In this document: positions 12,683-26,110 of the stretch, piece after piece
Layout of the letters: every line of letters starts with the position of its first letter
Numbering within the stretch: the first letter of the stretch is position 1
Assembly (NCBI RefSeq): GCF_037042905.1
Contig: NW_026974140.1
Span: forward strand, 16,046,001-16,110,000
Direction: 5' to 3'
Origin: Lytechinus pictus
Lineage: Eukaryota > Echinodermata > Echinoidea > Temnopleuroida > Toxopneustidae
Length of the DNA stretch: 64,000 nucleotides
Program-made: the position numbers and the translations under genes
The notes under the pieces: model-generated
The model's input: only the letters and a program-made list of their open reading frames with translations
What the model was told of the DNA's origin: nothing
The model's database searches: none

Positions 12683-13231
12683 CCGGGAGGGGCCACTTTC
12701 ATTGACGAGTGGATACCATGCGCGACCATGGGGTCTCGAAAAGCACCCTAAACACGTATTTTCCATATTCTGAAAATGCACCCCTTAACAGGTATTGGCG
12801 TGTGAAACCCTACCCTTCACAAGTATTGGAAACACTACTATTGGCAAGTATTCCCTGAATTGAACCCCTAAACAAGTACAGCGACATTTCAATTGTTTTA
12901 ATATGTCACGGACGTCGGTTTTACCTTTACCGAGTACAGCCCCACCTTCCACACCTCGCGCAAATCGTACCCTAAACACGTAATGTTGACTCTTGGGGCA
13001 ATACATCCTTTATAAAATATTTAGTCTTAATTTTTTATACCCTCGCAAATTTGACCCTAAACACGTAGCCTTCCTAGCGAAAATAGATACCCTTTTTTCA
13101 TTATTTTAGTGTTTTTGACACCCTTATTACGTTACGTAAGTAACGTGCCCTATCTTGAAAAAGACATCCTTTTTACGTGTTTTTTGGTCGCGCATGATAT
13201 CAACTCGTCAATGTAAGTGCCCCCCCCCCGG
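12683..13231. mobile_element. MULE-like palindromic MITE, 9-bp TSD
   Basis: Long inverted ends (CCGGGAGGGGCCACTT..., CATTGACGAGTGGATACCA) flanked by GTCTTAAAC at 12674-12682 and 13232-13240. The interior repeats CCTAAACACGTA motifs. A second copy of inferred equal length lies at 28011-28840. Confidence 0.85.
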
Positions 13232-13311
13232 GTCTTAAACCTCAGTGACTTCGCCGCATTAAGTCAGGCTGGAGTCTGGACATCAGTCACAAAATCATTG
13301 TTTGATTTGTG

Positions 13312-15774
13312 CATGGGCGGAAATCCCAGGGGGGACAGGGGGGACGTGTCCCCCCTACTCAAAATAGTAGGGGGGACACAATATCAAATGTCCCCCCTAC
13401 TATTTTTTGTCTTTTATGATGGTAAGAAATACATCATTCTAAATCGAAATAAAACATGTATTTTGGGACGAGTTGGGACGAAATGACCGTACTTTTGGGA
13501 TGATAACCTTTTTTTTTGCTTGTCAAATTTTCCCGCCCCTTGTCCCCATAGGCGGATCCAGGGGGGCCGAGGGCCCCCCCCCCCCCTATTGGCGGAGCAA
13601 AAAAAGAAAAAAGGGAAAGAAAGAAGGAATAAAGGAGGGAAAAGAGGAGAAAAAGAAGAGAAGGACGACGAGTGCATAAAATAAGATGAGGGGGAAGACT
13701 TGGAAAATAAAAATAATCTTTCGTGCCACGATATAAAATTTTCGCTCGCGCTTCGCGCTCGCATTGCCTGTTAGGTGATTTATATATTTTGTTCAATATG
13801 GAGCTCAAATATCAAGTTTGGAAGTCAATATACAAAACATATTTCACCTCGGAACTTTCATTATTTTGTGTGATTTACAAATTGATTTTTTAAAAGTGCT
13901 CTGTAAAAATGTCAGTTTTATGGTCTGAATAGTTTTATCAACATTTGCTGCTTGCGCTGCGCGCTCGCAAATTTTGATTTATCAGGTTCCTATTATTTTC
14001 GTGTATTCCATAAAGTTTTCAAAATATCCCTTTTCAGGTCTGATTGTCAAGACGTATCAGCTAGCGCTGCACGCTGGCATTTTGATTGGCGAGTTATGTA
14101 TGTTTCAATATTGATTATACAAAAACTACTTAAAATCCCCTTTTCATGACAGTTTATCAAAAATTTTAGCTCGCGATTTGCGCTCGCATTAATGGCTAAA
14201 AATATATTAACTGATGCATCCTATTCATAATTACAAAAGTGAAATGTCCAGTTTTTATGCCATAATATCATCAGATTTCGCGCCCTCATAAGGCATTAAT
14301 AAATATGATATTAATCTAATAATAATTGTCCCTTTTGTTTCATCTCGCACCTAGCAAGAGGAATAGGAAGATAATCATTTACATATGCATGCCCTAAGGA
14401 TGTCACGGTCCTATGTCAAAACTCAAAGTAATAATAATGAAAATTTTAGCTCTTTTTTTTAAGTGCGATCCATATCCACCTTATAATTTTCTTACAAAGT
14501 GCTTGAAATATAAAGCTGTAATTGACTCTTTTTTCAGATCGGAATATCAAAGTTTCATGATTTTCATGATTAAAGATGTATTTAGAATGCCTAGATTCTA
14601 GGTCTAAATATGAAACACGCGCGCGCATGTATATTCAAATACTCAACTTGTTCTCTATTTAAATTATTATCCAGTTTCAGATCACAGTATCAAAATTTTT
14701 CTGCTCGCGCTTTGTGCTCGCATTATTAATGTAGGAAGACCCCTATTACTCATCCTTTTCATGATTTACAAAACATTGATTTTGATTGATTTATTTTATT
14801 TAAACACGTTAAAAAGCCCTCGATCAGCCTATGGCTGTTTACAAAACATGAACAGAGTGGCCCATTTTTAGGTCTAAATCTCGATTTTTTCTGCTCGGGC
14901 TTCGCGCTCGCATCAATTGTTGAATTATATAGCTATCCTGTTCACGATTTAAAAAAAATGATTAAAATTTTCCATACTTTCTTTAGAAATTTTCAAAATT
15001 TTTCAGCTCGCGCTTCGCGCTCGCATTTTTTGATTGTTGAAATATGTAACGCCTTCATGGCTAAGTGCAAGCGGTCCTTAACAGGTACCAGTTCAAAACG
15101 TATATAAAAATTTTCTGCTCGCGCTTTGCGCTCGCATTATTAATACTCATCCTTTTCATGATTTACAAAACATGAATAAAGTGTCTCGTTCAGTAAATAT
15201 TATAGGACTAAATCTCGAAATTTTCCGCTCGCGCTTCGCGCTCGCATCAATTGTCTTCTTATATACCTATTCTGCTTGAGTTACAAAAAGTGCTTAGCAT
15301 TTCCATTCTTTAGGTGAAAATGTCAAAAAAAGTCAGTTCGCGCTTCGCGCTCGCATTATTTGATTGTTAAATGCTAACTGCATGCAGTCTTTAACAGGTA
15401 TCTTTTCCATCAGTTCATTTCTGCTCGCGCTTTGCGTTCGTAGTAATTATTAAGTTGCATACACATTTTTTTCAGGAAAAGAAACATTGCCCAGAATGTT
15501 CAAATTTTACTGAGGAAAAAATACATAAAATTTCCAAAAAATTAGCTCGCGCTTCGCGCTCGCATCATATAAATAAGGATGATATTATATATGAATTTAT
15601 AAGAATAAAACTAAGAAGTGACTAATGAGGACTACCCCTTCAAAGAAACAAACACAAATCATCTTCGAGCTGCCGATCGGGGAAAATATGGCTGAAACCC
15701 CCCCCCCCCTATTGGCGAAGGCTGGATCCGCCCCTGTGTCCCCCCCTACCTTTTGGGAGAGATTTCCGCCCCTG
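13312..15774 (+). mobile_element. Composite hAT-like element, copy A, TSD GATTTGTG
   Basis: Outer ends CATGGGCGGAAATC and (complement) CAGGGGCGGAAATC, flanked by GATTTGTG at 13304-13311 and 15775-15782. A second TIR element (13549-15735; ends CATAGGCGGATCCAG / CAGGGGCGGATCCAG) sits inside it and fills most of its length with spaced GCTCGCGCTTCGCGCTCGC repeats. A retrotransposon tail fragment lies near 14800-14870. No transposase frame. Confidence 0.85.
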
Positions 15775-15782
15775 GATTTGTG

Positions 15783-16050
15783 TAGTATAAGTAACGTCAC
15801 TTTACTTTTTTAACTGAAATTAAAATTAAAAAGTTTCCAATATGATGATTTCATTTTTATGATTATGAGGGCGAAAGTCTCGATTGAAATCGAGCAAACA
15901 GTCAAAACACATGCATATTTTCATGTACAACCATTATCTTCACTTCTTATATTCGTGTAATCCTGCTCACTCACTAAGATCGTACCCGATCGGACCCAAG
16001 TGAAATTGACAAATCAAAATACCAATCGAAAGCTTATAAACTTATACTAC
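15783..16050. other. Non-coding interval, no gene seen
   Basis: AT-rich spacer between composite copy A and a MITE fragment. No supported feature. Confidence 0.5.
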
Positions 16051-16054
16051 TTAA

Positions 16055-16345
16055 AGGTCAAGTCTACCCCAGAAAAATAAGAAAGTTATGTCACTTTAAA
16101 GTTTCACAAAACAGTGATATACACAACGTGACATGCAAATGAGACAGTCGATGATGTCCCTCACTCAGTTCTTTTTGGTTTTTTCATTGTTTGAATTATG
16201 TTTATTTTATTTTTTATTTTTACAGATAAGCACATAGTATTAAACAATGCTAATTCCACATGATTGTTCAGGGATGAACTATATGATTGTTGTTTTACTT
16301 GAAAATGAGGAGAAAATGAGAATATTTCATATGAAAATGTACGAA
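16055..16345. mobile_element. Left half of TTAA palindromic MITE (AGGTCAAGTC family)
   Basis: TTAA at 16051-16054 followed by AGGTCAAGTCTACCCCAG and diverged left-half sequence (ATGCAAATGAGACAGTCGAT). Compare the intact copy at 46218-46819. The right half is missing. Confidence 0.7.
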
Positions 16346-16562
16346 GCTTACATTTACGTGTTAGTAGCTTTAAGCTTTCGATTGGTCTATGATTAGTTTC
16401 ACTTTTGGTTCCGGTCTGGGCCTGTAGGCCTGTTGTAATCGATTTTTTTTTCATTAATCTTTGTCATAATGTCTTCAGTTTGGGTACCGTTTATGTCTAT
16501 AACATTATGTTAATATGCCCCGCTTGAGTTGGTATGGCTAATTGGATCTCTCTTGTGTTAAT

Positions 16563-16640
16563 GTAATAATAATAATAATAATAAGAAGAAGAACAATAGG
16601 CATTTATATAGCGCCATCTATCTATAAATATTCTGTTCAG
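16563..16640 (-). mobile_element. SINE or LINE 3' tail fragment
   Basis: (AAT)n followed by AGGCATTTATATAGCGCCA reads, on the minus strand, as the ...GCGCTATATAAAT-(ATT)n tail common to invertebrate SINEs and the tail of the SINE at 29886-30188. Confidence 0.5.
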
Positions 16641-16713
16641 GGGCGCGATGTTAATATCATATTACCACGGCTTAGCAATGTATATGAAATATTGTATCTA
16701 TCTTGTTACTTAA

Positions 16714-17120
16714 AGGTCAAGTCCACCCCAGGAAAATGTTGATTTGAATAAATAGAGAAAAATCAAACAAGCATAGTGCTGAAAATTTGATCAAAATCGG
16801 ATGTAAAATAAGAAAGTTATGATATTTTAAAATTTCGCTTATTTTTCACAAAACAGTTATATACACAACTCTGTGGTATGCAAATGAGAGAGTCGATGAT
16901 GTCCATCACTCACTATTTCTTTTGTTTTTATTGTTTGAATTATACAATATTTCAATTTTTACCAATTTGACATCAAGGACCAACTTCACTGAACCGTAAA
17001 ATGTAATAATAATGGTAATGCCACATGTTCAGGGAGGAATAAAACTTTGTTTCACAGGACAAGGAGAAAATTAGAATATTCCATATTTCATATAATAAAA
17101 CAAAAAAAAAGTGTCAGTGG
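16714..17120. mobile_element. Truncated TTAA palindromic MITE (AGGTCAAGTC family)
   Basis: TTAA at 16710-16713, then the left half of the family. Similarity to 46218-46819 stops near 17120, just before retrotransposon sequence begins. The right half does not reappear after 20142, so the junction was accompanied by a deletion. Confidence 0.75.
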
Positions 17121-17175
17121 AGAAAAAGAAGAATGCAGTGGTATATAGGTGAGCGAAAAAAAAGAAGGAAACTAG

Positions 17176-20142
17176 ACAAATGTAATTGTAAGAGGTGGAG
17201 GAGTTGGTTTTTACATTCGTAATAATGTTGAATACTCCCATGTAACAGAGTTTGATATCAATGAATGCCACGTAGAAGGTATATTCTTGGAATTGAAACT
17301 TTGTAATAATTCTATATATGTCACATCTATTTACAGACCACCTTGTCAGCCCATTGGTTTATTTGTTGATTCATTATGTGCAATACTGGATAAAATAAAT
17401 ATGTCTTGTAAAAAACTGTATTTACTAGGGGATTATAATATCGACTTGTTAAAAGTGAATATGAATTATGAGGTTAATATTTTTTTAGACACTTTGATAT
17501 CTTATTCCCTGAACACTTTAATTCGTTATCCAACCAGAGTCACCGATCACTCTGCGACTCTGTTGGATAACATCTTCACCAATGACGAAAGTGTTTTTTT
17601 GTCAGGTGCATTGTTTTCAGACATAAGTGATCACTTTCCTGTTTTTTGTTTAAGTAACACCATTCTTAACTGTAATAAATATAATAATATATCTGGGAAG
17701 CGGCGTAACATCACAGATCAAAACATTGCTAAATTCATTCTTGAATTAAATGAAGTTGTCTGGAATGTTGATCATGAAGATCCTAATAAGTCTTATGATA
17801 AGTTTTTAGACAAATTTTTACATGCATACAATGTATGCTTTCCATATTCCTCTTTTTCCATAACCAATAAGAATAGGAGCTTTAAGCCATGGATGACAAA
17901 AGAAATACAAAAGTTAACTAAAAGAAAATGTAAGATGTATAAGAAATTTATTAAGAATCCATCTGAATATAGGAAATGTGTTTATAAGAAATCAAGAAAT
18001 AAACTCACAAATTTAATTAAAAAAAAAAAAAAAAAGAATATTATCGATTACAGTTCCAAAATGCCTCTGGTGATATGAAACAAACATGAAAAGTGATTAA
18101 CAAAACACTTGGTCGTTCTCAAAAGAAAACTGGTCTTGATAAAATTACATACCAGGATCAGGTCTTAACAGATAATAAAGTGATATGTAATACAATAAAC
18201 AAATACTTTGTTAACATTGGTCCGAAGTTACATTCTGAATTTACATCTAATATAAATACTCAATCTGATTTATTAAAGTATATTACTAAAAACGACAAAT
18301 CTTTATTTTTGTCCCCAATAACTCCTAAAGAAATATTGGATATTGTAACTGGTTTTAAAAATAATTTCAGTGCTGGTGTTGATGGTATTGATGTCAAGGT
18401 TGTAAAGAAGTCAATACATGTAATTGCTAAATTATTATGTGATATATTCAATTCTTCTTTTGTTACTGGGATTTTCCCAGACCAGCTTAAGATTGCAAGA
18501 GTGGTCCCTGTTTTTAAATCTGGTTCTCCTGACATTATTTCAAATTATCGTCCAATTTCCGTTTTATCCATTTTTTCAAAAATATTAGAAAGATGTATTT
18601 ATTCTCGTTTACATAGTTTCATTTCTCAGTGCAATATTCTTAACAATAATCAGTTTGGTTTTAGAAAAGGGCACTCCACATCTTCGGCCTTAGCAGAATT
18701 TGTATATAAAGTCACAAGGGCATTAGATAAACAGGAAACAATGATTGGTCTTTTTATTGATTTAAGCAAAGCTTTTGACTCACTTGATCATGATTTATTA
18801 TTACGTAAATTAAGTTATTATGGAATTAGGGGGGTTGCACTCAGTTTATTTGACAATTATTTTCAAAATCGTAAACAGTTTGTTTCGATTGATAATTTTT
18901 CTTCCTCGTTGCAAGGTATAAGATGTGGAGTGCCTCAAGGGTCGATCCTCGGCCCACTTCTGTTTATAATTTACATTAACGATTTAAGTAATGTCTCCAA
19001 AATTGTGGACTCTATATTATATGCAGATGACACCAGCTTGTTCATGTCCCATAAAAATGTTCAAACTTTACAAAATATTTTCAATAAGGAACTGAAATAT
19101 GTATCTAACTGGCTTACTGTTAATAAATTAACCTTAAATGTTAAGAAATCAAATTTTTTGGTTTTTACAAATAAAAATAGATCACAATTCAAATTTGAGG
19201 TTTGTTTAAATGATAAGCCAGTTAATGAAGTAACATTTACTACCTTTCTAGGTGTTAATGTTGATAATAAGTTAACTTGGAATGAACATGCTGGTGTTAT
19301 CTGCAATAAAGTTGCCAAAATCGTTGGTGTTATGTATAAACTCCACACATTGCCGAAGAATATTCTTCTTTTATTGTATAATACCTTGATTTTACCATAT
19401 TTGAATTATTGCAATATAGCCTGGGGTAATGCCTTCCAAACACATATTAACATAATATTTCTTTTGCAGAAAAAGGCAATGAGAATTATAACTCACTCTT
19501 CTTATCTCTCCCATTCTGGACCATTGTTTACATCTTTGAAAATTGTGAATATAATGGATTTGAATAGAATGAATATTGCACTTTTCATGTTTTTCTATAA
19601 AAAAGATCTCTTGCCAAATTCACTTAAGAATTATTTTTTATTAAACACATCTGTACATACTTATTCAACAAGAAATGCCCAAAATATCCATATTCCACAG
19701 TGCAGTACTTCCATCTTCAAAAACAGCATATTTTATCAAGGACCAGTTATTTGGAACTCAATTCCTTCTGACATTCAATCAAGCCCTTCGGTATCTGTTT
19801 TTAAAAGGAAATACAAAACATTTTTATTGTCTAAGTCTTAGATTTATTTTTGGTTCCCCCCCCCCATTCTCATTCGGTTAAGGTTTAGTTAGGTGTTTGT
19901 TTGTTTGTTATGTTTTTTTTTTTTTTCTCATTGAATTTGTGATTATATGATGTTTTTAATATTTCTTTAACTTTAAGTACATTTTTTGTTATGGGTTGGC
20001 CTCACACAAGGTTTCTTCCTTTTTGGTCATTACCTTCCTCACTTTCTTTAAATTTGATGTTCATTGTATTTACATTGTTTATTTCTTTATGTATTTTTAT
20101 CTTGATCTCTTGAGGAGAAATAAATGAAACTTGAAACTTGAA
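17176..20142 (+). mobile_element. Non-LTR retrotransposon with AP endonuclease and RT (CR1/Jockey-like), broken
   Basis: Endonuclease homology begins by 17176 (RGGGVGFYIR) and runs to about 18060, with GDYNIDLL (catalytic Asp), TRVTDHSATLLDNIF and SDISDHFPVF (Asp-His pair). RT follows to 19841, with VVPVFKSG, NYRPISVLS, FGFRKGHST, LFIDLSKAFD, GVPQGSILGPLLF and YADD (residues 310-313 from 18093), ending in a WNSIPSDIQ...FKRKYK block. The frames are separated by a length change in the A-run near 18019-18035 and by a TGA at 18087-18089 where a tryptophan codon is expected, so this copy cannot make the full polyprotein. The 5' part including ORF1 is missing. The 3' end has AATAAA (20119) and a (TGAAACT)n tail. 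Compared with the element at 6.2 kb it keeps the endonuclease. Confidence 0.9.
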
Positions 20143-22531
20143 TTGGGAGTCGTGAAGATGTAAGGATATAAATGGAGAGAATAGAAAAGAGAGGAAAGGA
20201 TTAAGGGAGGAGAAACCAGGAGGAGAAAAAGAGGAGAAAGGAACAGATCACGTTCATCACATCTTGACATGTACACATCATATCCTATCACTTAAAGATG
20301 GTAGCAGGAAAATTGCAGTGAGATGTAAAAACAATAAAAAGTTCAATATATTTACATATTAAAATAGTAAAATGATGATAGCAAACGATGTAATTGAACT
20401 GTGGAATCGTCAACATACAAAGTAAAACAAAATTAGATTGATTACATGTTATTTAAAAGATTTACCAAAAAAATGGAAGAGAGATGGAAGAGAGAAATGA
20501 TTGAATAAACATTTTTTGGGGATCTTAGTCTTCCATTATATTATATTATATAGGCGTATATGGCTGACTGAAAGGATCATTCAAAACATCATTTCACTGA
20601 GAAACCAAACACTCTAGATAGAAGTTGCAATATTCTTAATATGTTAAACAAGCCTTATCCGTGATAAGCGAGGATGGGTATATATAGATGCTCCCCTTAA
20701 TATTATAACGTAATCATTATTTACCCCTCCCCCCACCCGAAAAAAAAATGTCATGATCCTTTTATAGAGACATGACCTATCTTAACAATCATGAATGCAA
20801 AACGGTGTATCATTTAAGAAAATGTTACGATACTTTGTATGAGAACTTTATATATAACTTCATGTTTGTAAAATTGATCACAATTCGGCCTTTGGCTGCG
20901 ATGATCTTTTAATAAACTATTTTATCTATCTATCTATCTATCTATCTATATATCTATCTATTTATCTTATCTCTCCCCACCAAGTTTCTAAATTGTAATA
21001 CTTTTTTTCGTGACATCATTTTATCAATATATATGTAGCCCTCCCTCCTGGCTGCTATTGTTTCAAGCAGTTTCCCGCTTATTATCGTTGACCTCTGCAT
21101 TTTTTTTACCCAACTTACTTTTACATGTTTATTTATGATACAGTTTTGAGTCTTATACATTATCCATACATCTTATACATCTTATATCTTATACATTTTT
21201 CGATTGTCACACAAATGTATTCATCTTTGTTATTGTTATTGTATGAATTTTTTTATTTGTAGTTCATCTTGAATAAAATGCAGAAACTCCGGCTGCCAAA
21301 AAATCGCTCACCGCATTTTTTTTTTGCTTTGCTTTCCGAAACCATGACTCACACATTGTACTCTCATCCTACACAATTTTATCATTCGAAAGAGAAATGA
21401 CTGTTTTCACTTCAATCAGCTTACTGATTTCATATTTCTCGGAATCCTCTCAAGATAAGATTATGATGTCTTGCAAATAAATTCGTCACAATCCATCCTT
21501 ATCACGGATAAGACCGTGATTTCGTGAATTTTCATGATATTCATTTTAGGGAAATTTGATTTTCGGCGGTGATTGAGGTCAAAGTCAAATTCGATATAAT
21601 CAGCCCATTATTAGATTGTTGACATATGCCTACTTACCGAATGGAAGGACAGTGACAATGGCAAGGCTCATTATCTTTCTTTATGTGTCACTGTTTGTAA
21701 TGAAATAGATATGATCACATGCATATCAGTGAACACAGAGCAATATGCTTCATTCTTTCATATACATAGTTGTCTTTGTATTGTGCATATATTATTGTTG
21801 AAGCACAAGAAAACAAGTAATCACAATTGGAACGGTTGAAATTTGAATTCATCACTGGCAGGTTTTGGTATCAATCATTCACTAATCAGTGAGTATTATT
21901 ATTTCGTTATACATAATTTTCGAATAAAACGGTTATTGTGATGTTAGAGAAATGAATGCAATGTAGGTGGAATAGAGACTTGTTGCTCCCTGTTCGCAAA
22001 TTAAACTGCGATCCGTTTGGGGTGGCAAATAGTGATTTTACGATATAATATTAATAAGAATTTATATACCCACTCTCGCTTTTTAAAGATAGGTTTGTTT
22101 AACATATAAAGGAAACTACAACTTCTATTTAAAAGTGTTTACATTGTTTAGTTTGTTTTCAGTGATCTTGTCAGTCAGCCACATATTAGGTCTATGGTAG
22201 ACTATGATCAAAATTTATTACCTCATTACATAAAATTATACTTGATAATTTTCGAAAGAAAGGTTATTGTGATAGAGCAATAATGCACTGTAGGTGGAAG
22301 ATAAACTTGTTGCACTCTGTTTGATAAATCAGACTGCGATCCGTTTGGTCTATATTTAAAGAAACGTTGAAGATGAGTATAATCATGAACCAATATTTCT
22401 TTGTTGATGCTAGTGGCAATTAGTTCTGTTGCCCTAGAATAAAAGAAGCTTTAAAAGTTGAAGGGTTATTCAATCTTCCCCATGTTCCCAGGGGAGATAA
22501 CACTTAATATCTTGTTAGCTCGAGAGCACTA
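19858..22531. other. Non-coding interval with microsatellite and a local duplication
   Basis: After the retrotransposon tail (20142) there is purine-rich sequence (20160-20250), a (TCTA)n tract at about 20925-20965 preceded by a possible LINE tail (AATAAACTATTTTATCTA), and a diverged direct duplication, 21911-22022 and 22245-22350 (both end ACTGCGATCCGTTTGG). No gene seen. Confidence 0.5.
21911..22350 (+). repeat. Direct duplication of about 110 bases
   Basis: Two units share ATAATTTTCGAA, GGTTATTGTGAT, GTAGGTGGAA, CTTGTTGC and ACTGCGATCCGTTTGG in order; about 220 bases separate them. Confidence 0.7.
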
Positions 22532-25500
22532 GCGTTTCTTTTAAAAATGTAACTGAAGTTCAAATGTCAGTCATATAAATAATACATGATTTATTCTTGT
22601 GGTTTATATTGTAAATTATTAAGTAACTCTTTAACTTAAATTTGACACCTTGCTTGCGTCACAATTGGAACGGGTCACAAAGTTATGGTCATTCGAATGC
22701 GAAGGGTACAAAACCTACTTTTTCCAATATTTTTTTCGATGTACGTGCACGAAACCAACTTGTTGCAAGGTTTTGATTTCATCAGAGTTTTCCCTTCAAA
22801 CTTCAGTGAAATGCTATCACCACTTTAAAAAATTTTGTGAGTGACTGGCATTTACAATATGCTTCAAAAGCTTCAATCTCTGTCAGGGGCGGAAATCTTT
22901 CATAAAAGGTAGGGGGGACACAGGGGCGGATCCAGCCTTCGCCAATAGGAGGGGGGCGGAAATTTGTTTCAGCCATATTTTCCCCAATCGGCAGCTCGAA
23001 GATGATTTGTTTGTTTCTTTGAAGGGGTAGTCCTCATTAGTCACTTCTTAGCTTTATTCTTATGAATTCATATATAATATCATAATCCTTATTTATATGA
23101 TGCGAGCGCGAGCTAATTTTTTGGAAATTTTATGTATTTATTCCTAAAATTTGAACATTGTGGGCAATGTTTGTTATCCTGAAAAAATTACTACGAACGC
23201 AAAGCGTGAGCAGAAATGAACTGATGGAAAAGATACCTGTTAAAGACTGCGTGCAGTTAGCATTTAACAATCAAATAATGCGAGCGCGAAGCGCGAGCTG
23301 ATTTTTGTTTACATTTTCACCTAAAGAATATAAATTCTAAGCGCTTTTTGTAACTCAAGCAGAATAGGTATATAAGTAGACAATTGATGCGAGCGCGAAG
23401 AGCGAGCGGAAAATTTCGAGATTTAGTCCTATAATATATACTGAACGAGACACTCTATTCATGTTTGTAAATCATGAAAAGGATGAGTATTAATAATGCG
23501 AGCGCAAAGCGCAAGCAGAAAATTTTTATATACGATTTGAACTGGTACCTGTTGAAAAGGTACCTGTTAAGGACTGCTTGCACTTAGCCATGAAGGCGTT
23601 ACACATTTCAACAATAAAAAAACGCGAGCGCGAAGCGCGAGCTGAAAATTTTTGAAAATTTCTAAAGAAAGAATGGAAAATTTTAATCAAATTTTGTAAT
23701 CGTGAACAGGGTAGCTATATAATTCAACAATTGATGCGAGCGCGAAGCGCGAGCAGAAAAAAAATCGAGATTTAGACCTAAAAATGGGCCACTCTGTTCA
23801 TGTTTTGTAAACAGCCATAGGCTGATCGAGGGCTTTTTACCGTGTTTAAATAAAATAAATCAATCAAAATCAATGTTTTGTAAATCATGAAAAGGATGAG
23901 TTATAGGGGGTCTTCCTACATTAATAATGCGACCACAAAGCGCTAGCAGAAAATTTTGGATATTGTGATCTGAAACTGGATAATGATTTAAATAGAGAAC
24001 GAGTTGAGTATTTGAATAAACATGCGCGCGCGTGTTTCATATTTAGACCTAGAATCTAGGCAGTCTAAATACATCTTTAATCATGAAAATCATTAAACTT
24101 TGATATTCCGATCTGAAAAAAGAGTCAATTACAGCTTTATATTTCAAGCATTTTGTAGGAAAATTGTAAGATGGATATGGATCGCACTTAAAAAAAAGAG
24201 CTAAAATTTTCATTATTATTATTTTGAGTTTTGACATAGGACAGGGACATCCTTATGACATGTAATGAAAATGATGACTATCTTCCTATTCCTCTTGCTA
24301 AGCGCGAGATGAAACAAAAGGGACAATTTAACTATTAAATTAATATCATATTTATTAATGCCTAATGAGGGCGCGAAATCTGATGATATTATGGCATAAG
24401 AACTGGACATTTCACTTTTGTAATTATGAATAGGATGCATCAGTTAATATATTTTTAACCATTAATGCGAGCGCAAATCGCGAGCTAAAATTTTTGATAA
24501 ACTGTCATGTAAAGGGGATTTTAAGTAGTTTGTTGCATAATCAATATTGAAACATACTTAACTCGCCAATCAAAATGCCAGCCTGCAGCGCTAGCTGATA
24601 CGTCTTGATAATCAGATCTGAAAAGGGATATTTTGAAAACTTTATGGAATACACGAAAATAATAGGTACCTGATAAATCAAAATTTGCGAGTGCGCAGCG
24701 CAAGCAGCAAATGTTGATAAAAATATTTAAACCATTAAACTGACATTTTTACAGAGCACTTTTTAAAAATCAATTTGTAAATCACACAAAATAATGAAAG
24801 TTCGATTTCCGAGGTGAAATATGTTTTGTGTATTGACTTACAAACTTGATATTTGAGCTCCATATTGAACAAGATATGTAAATCACCTAAAAGGCAATGC
24901 GAGCGTGAAGCGCGAGCGAAAATTTTATATAGTGGCACGAAAGATTATTTTTATTTTCCAAGTCTTCCCCTCATCTTATTTTATGCACTCGTCGTCCTTC
25001 TTTTCTTTTCCTCCTCTCTTTTCCATCTTTTTTCCTTCCTTCTTTCTTTCCCTTTTTTCTTTTTTGCTCCGCCAATAGGGGGGGGGGGCCTAGGCCCCCC
25101 TAGATCCGCCTATGGGGACAAGGGCGGGAAAATTTGACAAGCAAAAAAAAGGTTATCATCCCAAAAGTACGGTCATCTCGTCCCAACTCGTCCCAAAATA
25201 CATGTTTTATTTCGATTTAGAATAATGCATTTCTTACCATCATAAAAGACAAAAAATATTAGGGGGGACAATTGATATTGTGTCCCCCCTACTATTTTGA
25301 GTAGGGGGGACACGTCCCCCCTGTCCCCCCTGGGATTTCCGCCCATGATCTCTGTTGAACACGTCATTCAGGGATACTTTTTAATCCTTTTTGCACCAAG
25401 ACCTTCAACGTTTTCACACTACTTTCCCTGGCGACGCCCATAGTCTTGCATTGAGCTTTAAACCACTGCGGGATTGGGAAGAAGAACATCTATCCCATGC

Positions 25501-25865
25501 CAAATAATTATGTACAAGTCACCAAGATGTGCTCAATCAAAATTCTAGCGAAACACCAGTTATGTGACATTCACTCACAAAAGAATTAAGCAGAATGGAT
25601 ACAATTTCACTGAAAAAAAAAAAAAACCAAAATCTTACAAAGTTGGTTTCGTGCATGTACATTAAAACCAAAAACTTGGAAAAAGTAGGTTTTGTACCCT
25701 TCGCCTTCGAACGACCATAACTCTAACGGTTGTGACACAAGCAAGGTGTCAAATTAAAGTTGATGAGTTACTTGGTTATGTGAAGTAGAAATCACAAAAA
25801 TGAATAATGTATTTTTGATTTAGCTGACCTTTGAACTTCGGTTACCTTTTTTAAAAGAAACACCC
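22532..25865. mobile_element. Palindromic MITE interrupted by composite copy B
   Basis: Arms 22532-22875 and 25356-25865 are inverted copies: GTTTCTTTTAAAAA at the tips, GACACCTTGCTTG and GGGTACAAAACCTACTTTTTCCAA inside. Exact outer boundaries and TSD are not clear. Confidence 0.7.
22884..25347 (-). mobile_element. Composite hAT-like element, copy B (inverted), TSD ATCTCTGT
   Basis: Same nested structure as copy A in the opposite orientation and one base different in length (2464 vs 2463). ATCTCTGT lies at 22876-22883 and 25348-25355. The repeats read GCGAGCGCGAAGCGCGAGC on the plus strand. Its own TSD shows it inserted independently, after the inner element had already entered the outer one. 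Confidence 0.85.
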
Positions 25866-26007
25866 TGTACTTTCTTTGCTTATTATTTGATATGGAAATT
25901 TCAACAAGTCTGGAATCTTGAATCCTGAATGACTATCCATTAGTCCTATATAAATACGAATCTTGCAATACTGAGATACAATTTTGTGTGTTTTATTCAA
26001 ACCAATA

Positions 26008-26110
26008 AGATAAGATAAGATTGATTTTATTTATACATTAAAAGCCCAAACAGTTCACAGACTGATTGGGGCCATGTGGAACATAATATACAGTTGACAT
26101 AATAAACATT
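26008..26110 (-). mobile_element. Non-LTR retrotransposon 3' end fragment
   Basis: On the minus strand the sequence ends AATAAAATCAATC followed by (TTATC)n, a typical non-LTR 3' terminus. No coding part is recognisable upstream of it. Confidence 0.45.
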
